Source: Cyanobacteria bacterium UBA8803
GTDB lineage: Bacteria; Cyanobacteriota; Cyanobacteriia; Cyanobacteriales; Coleofasciculaceae
Length of the DNA stretch: 6,161 nucleotides
Assembly: GCA_003505715.1 (NCBI GenBank)
Contig: DNXU01000305.1
Coordinates: 1-6,161 of the forward strand
Reading direction: 5' to 3'
A model generated the notes under the pieces. It saw only the letters and a list, made by a program, of their open reading frames with translations, was not told the DNA's origin and did no database searches. This document shows, in pieces, positions 4,568-6,161 of this stretch; positions within the stretch are counted from its first letter, which is position 1; every line of letters starts with the position of its first letter. The translations under genes and the position numbers were made by a program.

Positions 4568-6161
4568 ATGACTTTCATTCGGTTTGAAGCCGAAAACATG
4601 ACGCTGACCAACTACCAAGTTGAGTCAAATAACAGCGCAGCCTCAGGTGCAGCATTAATTGGTATCTCCCCAACCAGTTTAACAGGCACTGCCGCGACTA
4701 CCTTCACAGGAGCTTCAGGAATTTATGACATAGTCGTTGGCTACTTCGATGAGAACGATGGTCAAGCTCAAGCGACTGTAAGAGTTGGGTCGAATCAGTA
4801 TGCGTTAAATTTCAACCAGAACCTGGGTAGCAATGTAGCTACCACACAAACCTTCGTCCGGCGTACCCTAGCTACAGGAGTATCAGTTACTCAAGGGCAG
4901 AGTATTAATCTGAGCGGGACAGCAAATCAGGGAGAATGGGCAAGATTTGACTACATTGAATTTATCCCAACCAGCTCATCACTACCCACCCTCTCCATTA
5001 ATGATGCCATTGTCACTGAGGGCAACAGTGGCACCACTAACATGACGTTCACTGTCCGTCTCTCAGCGGCTAGCACTCAGACAGTAAGCGTCAACTTCGC
5101 TACTGCCAATGGTACGGCGATCGCAGGTTCAGATTACACCAGCGGATCGGGCACTATTACCTTTAACCCTGGGGAAACTTCCAAAACTATCACTGTAGCC
5201 GTTAGGGGTGACCTTTTGGATGAGGACAATGAAACCTTTATGGTTAACCTGTCCAACGCCATCAACGCTACTATTGCTGACGGTCAGGGCATCGGGACTA
5301 TAACTGATAACGATGCTACCCCCAGTTTCAGAATCAATGATGTCACGATTACCGAGGGCGACAGCGGCACCAGCAACGTCGCATTCACCGTTAACCTCTC
5401 CGCTGCCAGTGGTAGAACTGCTACGGTCAACTTTGCTACAGCCAACGGTACTGCTACCGCAGGTGCTGATTATACAGCTACCTCCGGCACTCTGACGTTT
5501 GCCCCTGGGGAAACCAGTAAAACCATTACCATACCAGTTCTTGCCGATCTGCTGGATGAGAACAACGAGACCTTTAGGGTTAACCTATCCAACGCGACAA
5601 ATGCTACTATTGCTGATAGTCAGGGTATCGCCACTATAACCGATAACGACCCCACTCCCAGTTTCAGAATCAGTGATGTCACGATTACTGAGGGTAGCAG
5701 CGGCACCAAAAATGCCACCTTTACCGTCAGCCTCTCCGCTAGCAGCGGTCGGACAGCTACCGTAAACTTCGCTACAGCAAATGGTACAGCCATAGCAACT
5801 TCAGACTACACTGCTACCTCCGGCACACTCACCTTTGCCCCAGGGGAAACCACTAAAACTATCACCGTGCCCATTATCAGCGATACACTTGGGGAGTCCA
5901 ACGAGACCTTCACAGTTAACCTGTCCAGCGCCACCAACGCTACCATTGCCGATGGCCAGGGTGTCGGTACGATCGTCGATGACGATTCCATCCCCAGTAT
6001 CCGCATCAGCGATGCCACAATTATCGAAGGCGACAGCGGCACTAGCAATGCTACCTTTACCGTCACCCTCTCTGCTGCCAGTACTCAGACAACTGCCGTT
6101 AACTTTACTACCGCCGATGGTACGGCGATCGCAGGTTCGGACTACACGGCAACCTCTGGCA
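4568..6161 (+). CDS. Large Calx-beta repeat protein with CBM-like N-terminal domain (partial, 3' end missing)
   Basis: The frame stays open from the ATG at 4568 to the window edge, giving 531 codons. Residues 1-134 resemble a carbohydrate-binding-module (CBM6/35-like) fold, with FEAENM at its start, YDIVVGYFDENDGQA (53-67) and GEWARFDYIEF (122-132) at its end. From P140 there are Calx-beta units of exactly 112 residues starting at 140, 252, 364 and 476, the last cut off. Each carries a TEG/IEG motif, F-A-T-A-N-G-T-A, S/A-D-Y-T, PGET, NETF and closes with an acidic D-N-D or D-D-D calcium-binding loop. No signal peptide or membrane segment is seen, so secretion by a type I (HlyBD/TolC-like) route is the usual expectation for such cyanobacterial proteins. 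Any catalytic or RTX domain would lie beyond the window. Calcium and sugar binding are family inferences; the biological role is unknown. Confidence 0.93.
   Translation, partial: MTFIRFEAENMTLTNYQVESNNSAASGAALIGISPTSLTGTAATTFTGASGIYDIVVGYFDENDGQAQATVRVGSNQYALNFNQNLGSNVATTQTFVRRTLATGVSVTQGQSINLSGTANQGEWARFDYIEFIPTSSSLPTLSINDAIVTEGNSGTTNMTFTVRLSAASTQTVSVNFATANGTAIAGSDYTSGSGTITFNPGETSKTITVAVRGDLLDEDNETFMVNLSNAINATIADGQGIGTITDNDATPSFRINDVTITEGDSGTSNVAFTVNLSAASGRTATVNFATANGTATAGADYTATSGTLTFAPGETSKTITIPVLADLLDENNETFRVNLSNATNATIADSQGIATITDNDPTPSFRISDVTITEGSSGTKNATFTVSLSASSGRTATVNFATANGTAIATSDYTATSGTLTFAPGETTKTITVPIISDTLGESNETFTVNLSSATNATIADGQGVGTIVDDDSIPSIRISDATIIEGDSGTSNATFTVTLSAASTQTTAVNFTTADGTAIAGSDYTATSG
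4985..6161 (+). repeat. 336-bp tandem repeats encoding Calx-beta domains
   Basis: Units begin at 4985, 5321, 5657 and 5993, exactly 336 bp apart, the last truncated by the window end. The starts of units 2 and 3 are identical at 36 of 38 bases, including synonymous positions, pointing to recent duplication or gene conversion. HIP1 octamers at 5117 and 6125 occupy the same site in units 1 and 4, separated by exactly three units, while units 2 and 3 lack them. Confidence 0.9.

Noticed and set aside
5806..6066. Minus-strand open frame of 86 codons in the Calx-beta region
   Set aside because: It is an antisense shadow of the repeats, and the plus-strand frame has full domain evidence and a strong ribosome site.
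4985..6161. CRISPR-like or non-coding repeat array
   Set aside because: The 336-bp period is a whole number of codons, the frame is open throughout, and the units encode Calx-beta domains.

Overview
The window looks like a piece of a cyanobacterial chromosome. Five perfect copies of the octamer GCGATCGC (HIP1), which is strongly over-represented in many cyanobacterial genomes, lie in 6.2 kb (1093, 2628, 3208, 5117, 6125). The intergenic region also holds a decayed heptamer repeat of the CTTCTGC type seen in filamentous cyanobacteria. Protein style (Calx-beta adhesin-like protein, ArsR ending in IDLGCC, Pst transporter) fits a filamentous form, but the species cannot be named.

Positions 30-3875 form one tight minus-strand operon, read right to left: an ArsR/SmtB-type repressor, PstS (phosphate-binding lipoprotein), PstC and PstA (membrane permeases) and PstB (ATPase). 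Gaps are 12 nt or less except 23 nt between pstC and pstA, and pstS and pstC overlap by 71 nt. Together they make a complete high-affinity phosphate ABC importer. The ArsR gene at the head ties phosphate uptake to a metal(loid) sensor, plausibly because arsenate enters through Pst systems.

Positions 3876-4567 are intergenic but busy. Just upstream of the ArsR gene are five direct repeats of CTTA/CTCA type spaced 10-11 bp on the minus strand, resembling a Pho box array, and two small palindromes that could be operators. Next comes a previously hidden remnant: the C-terminal part of GTP cyclohydrolase I (folE), recognisable by A-T-H-M-C-M-M-M followed by an in-frame TGA and G-A-Q-K-P-G-S-R-T-V. 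Then come a degenerate heptamer repeat, a dispersed repeat also present at the window start, and a second 10-11 bp periodic array on the plus strand.

From 4568 to the window end runs the 5' part of a large plus-strand gene. It has a strong Shine-Dalgarno sequence, a carbohydrate-binding-module-like N-terminal domain and then Calx-beta repeats of exactly 112 residues. It has no signal peptide and is cut by the window edge. Its leader can fold into a long-range stem with internal hairpins. The main hypothesis from this window is that two divergent units, the arsR-pst operon and the Calx-beta gene, are both phosphate-controlled through tandem Pho-box-like arrays on either side of the dead folE fragment.
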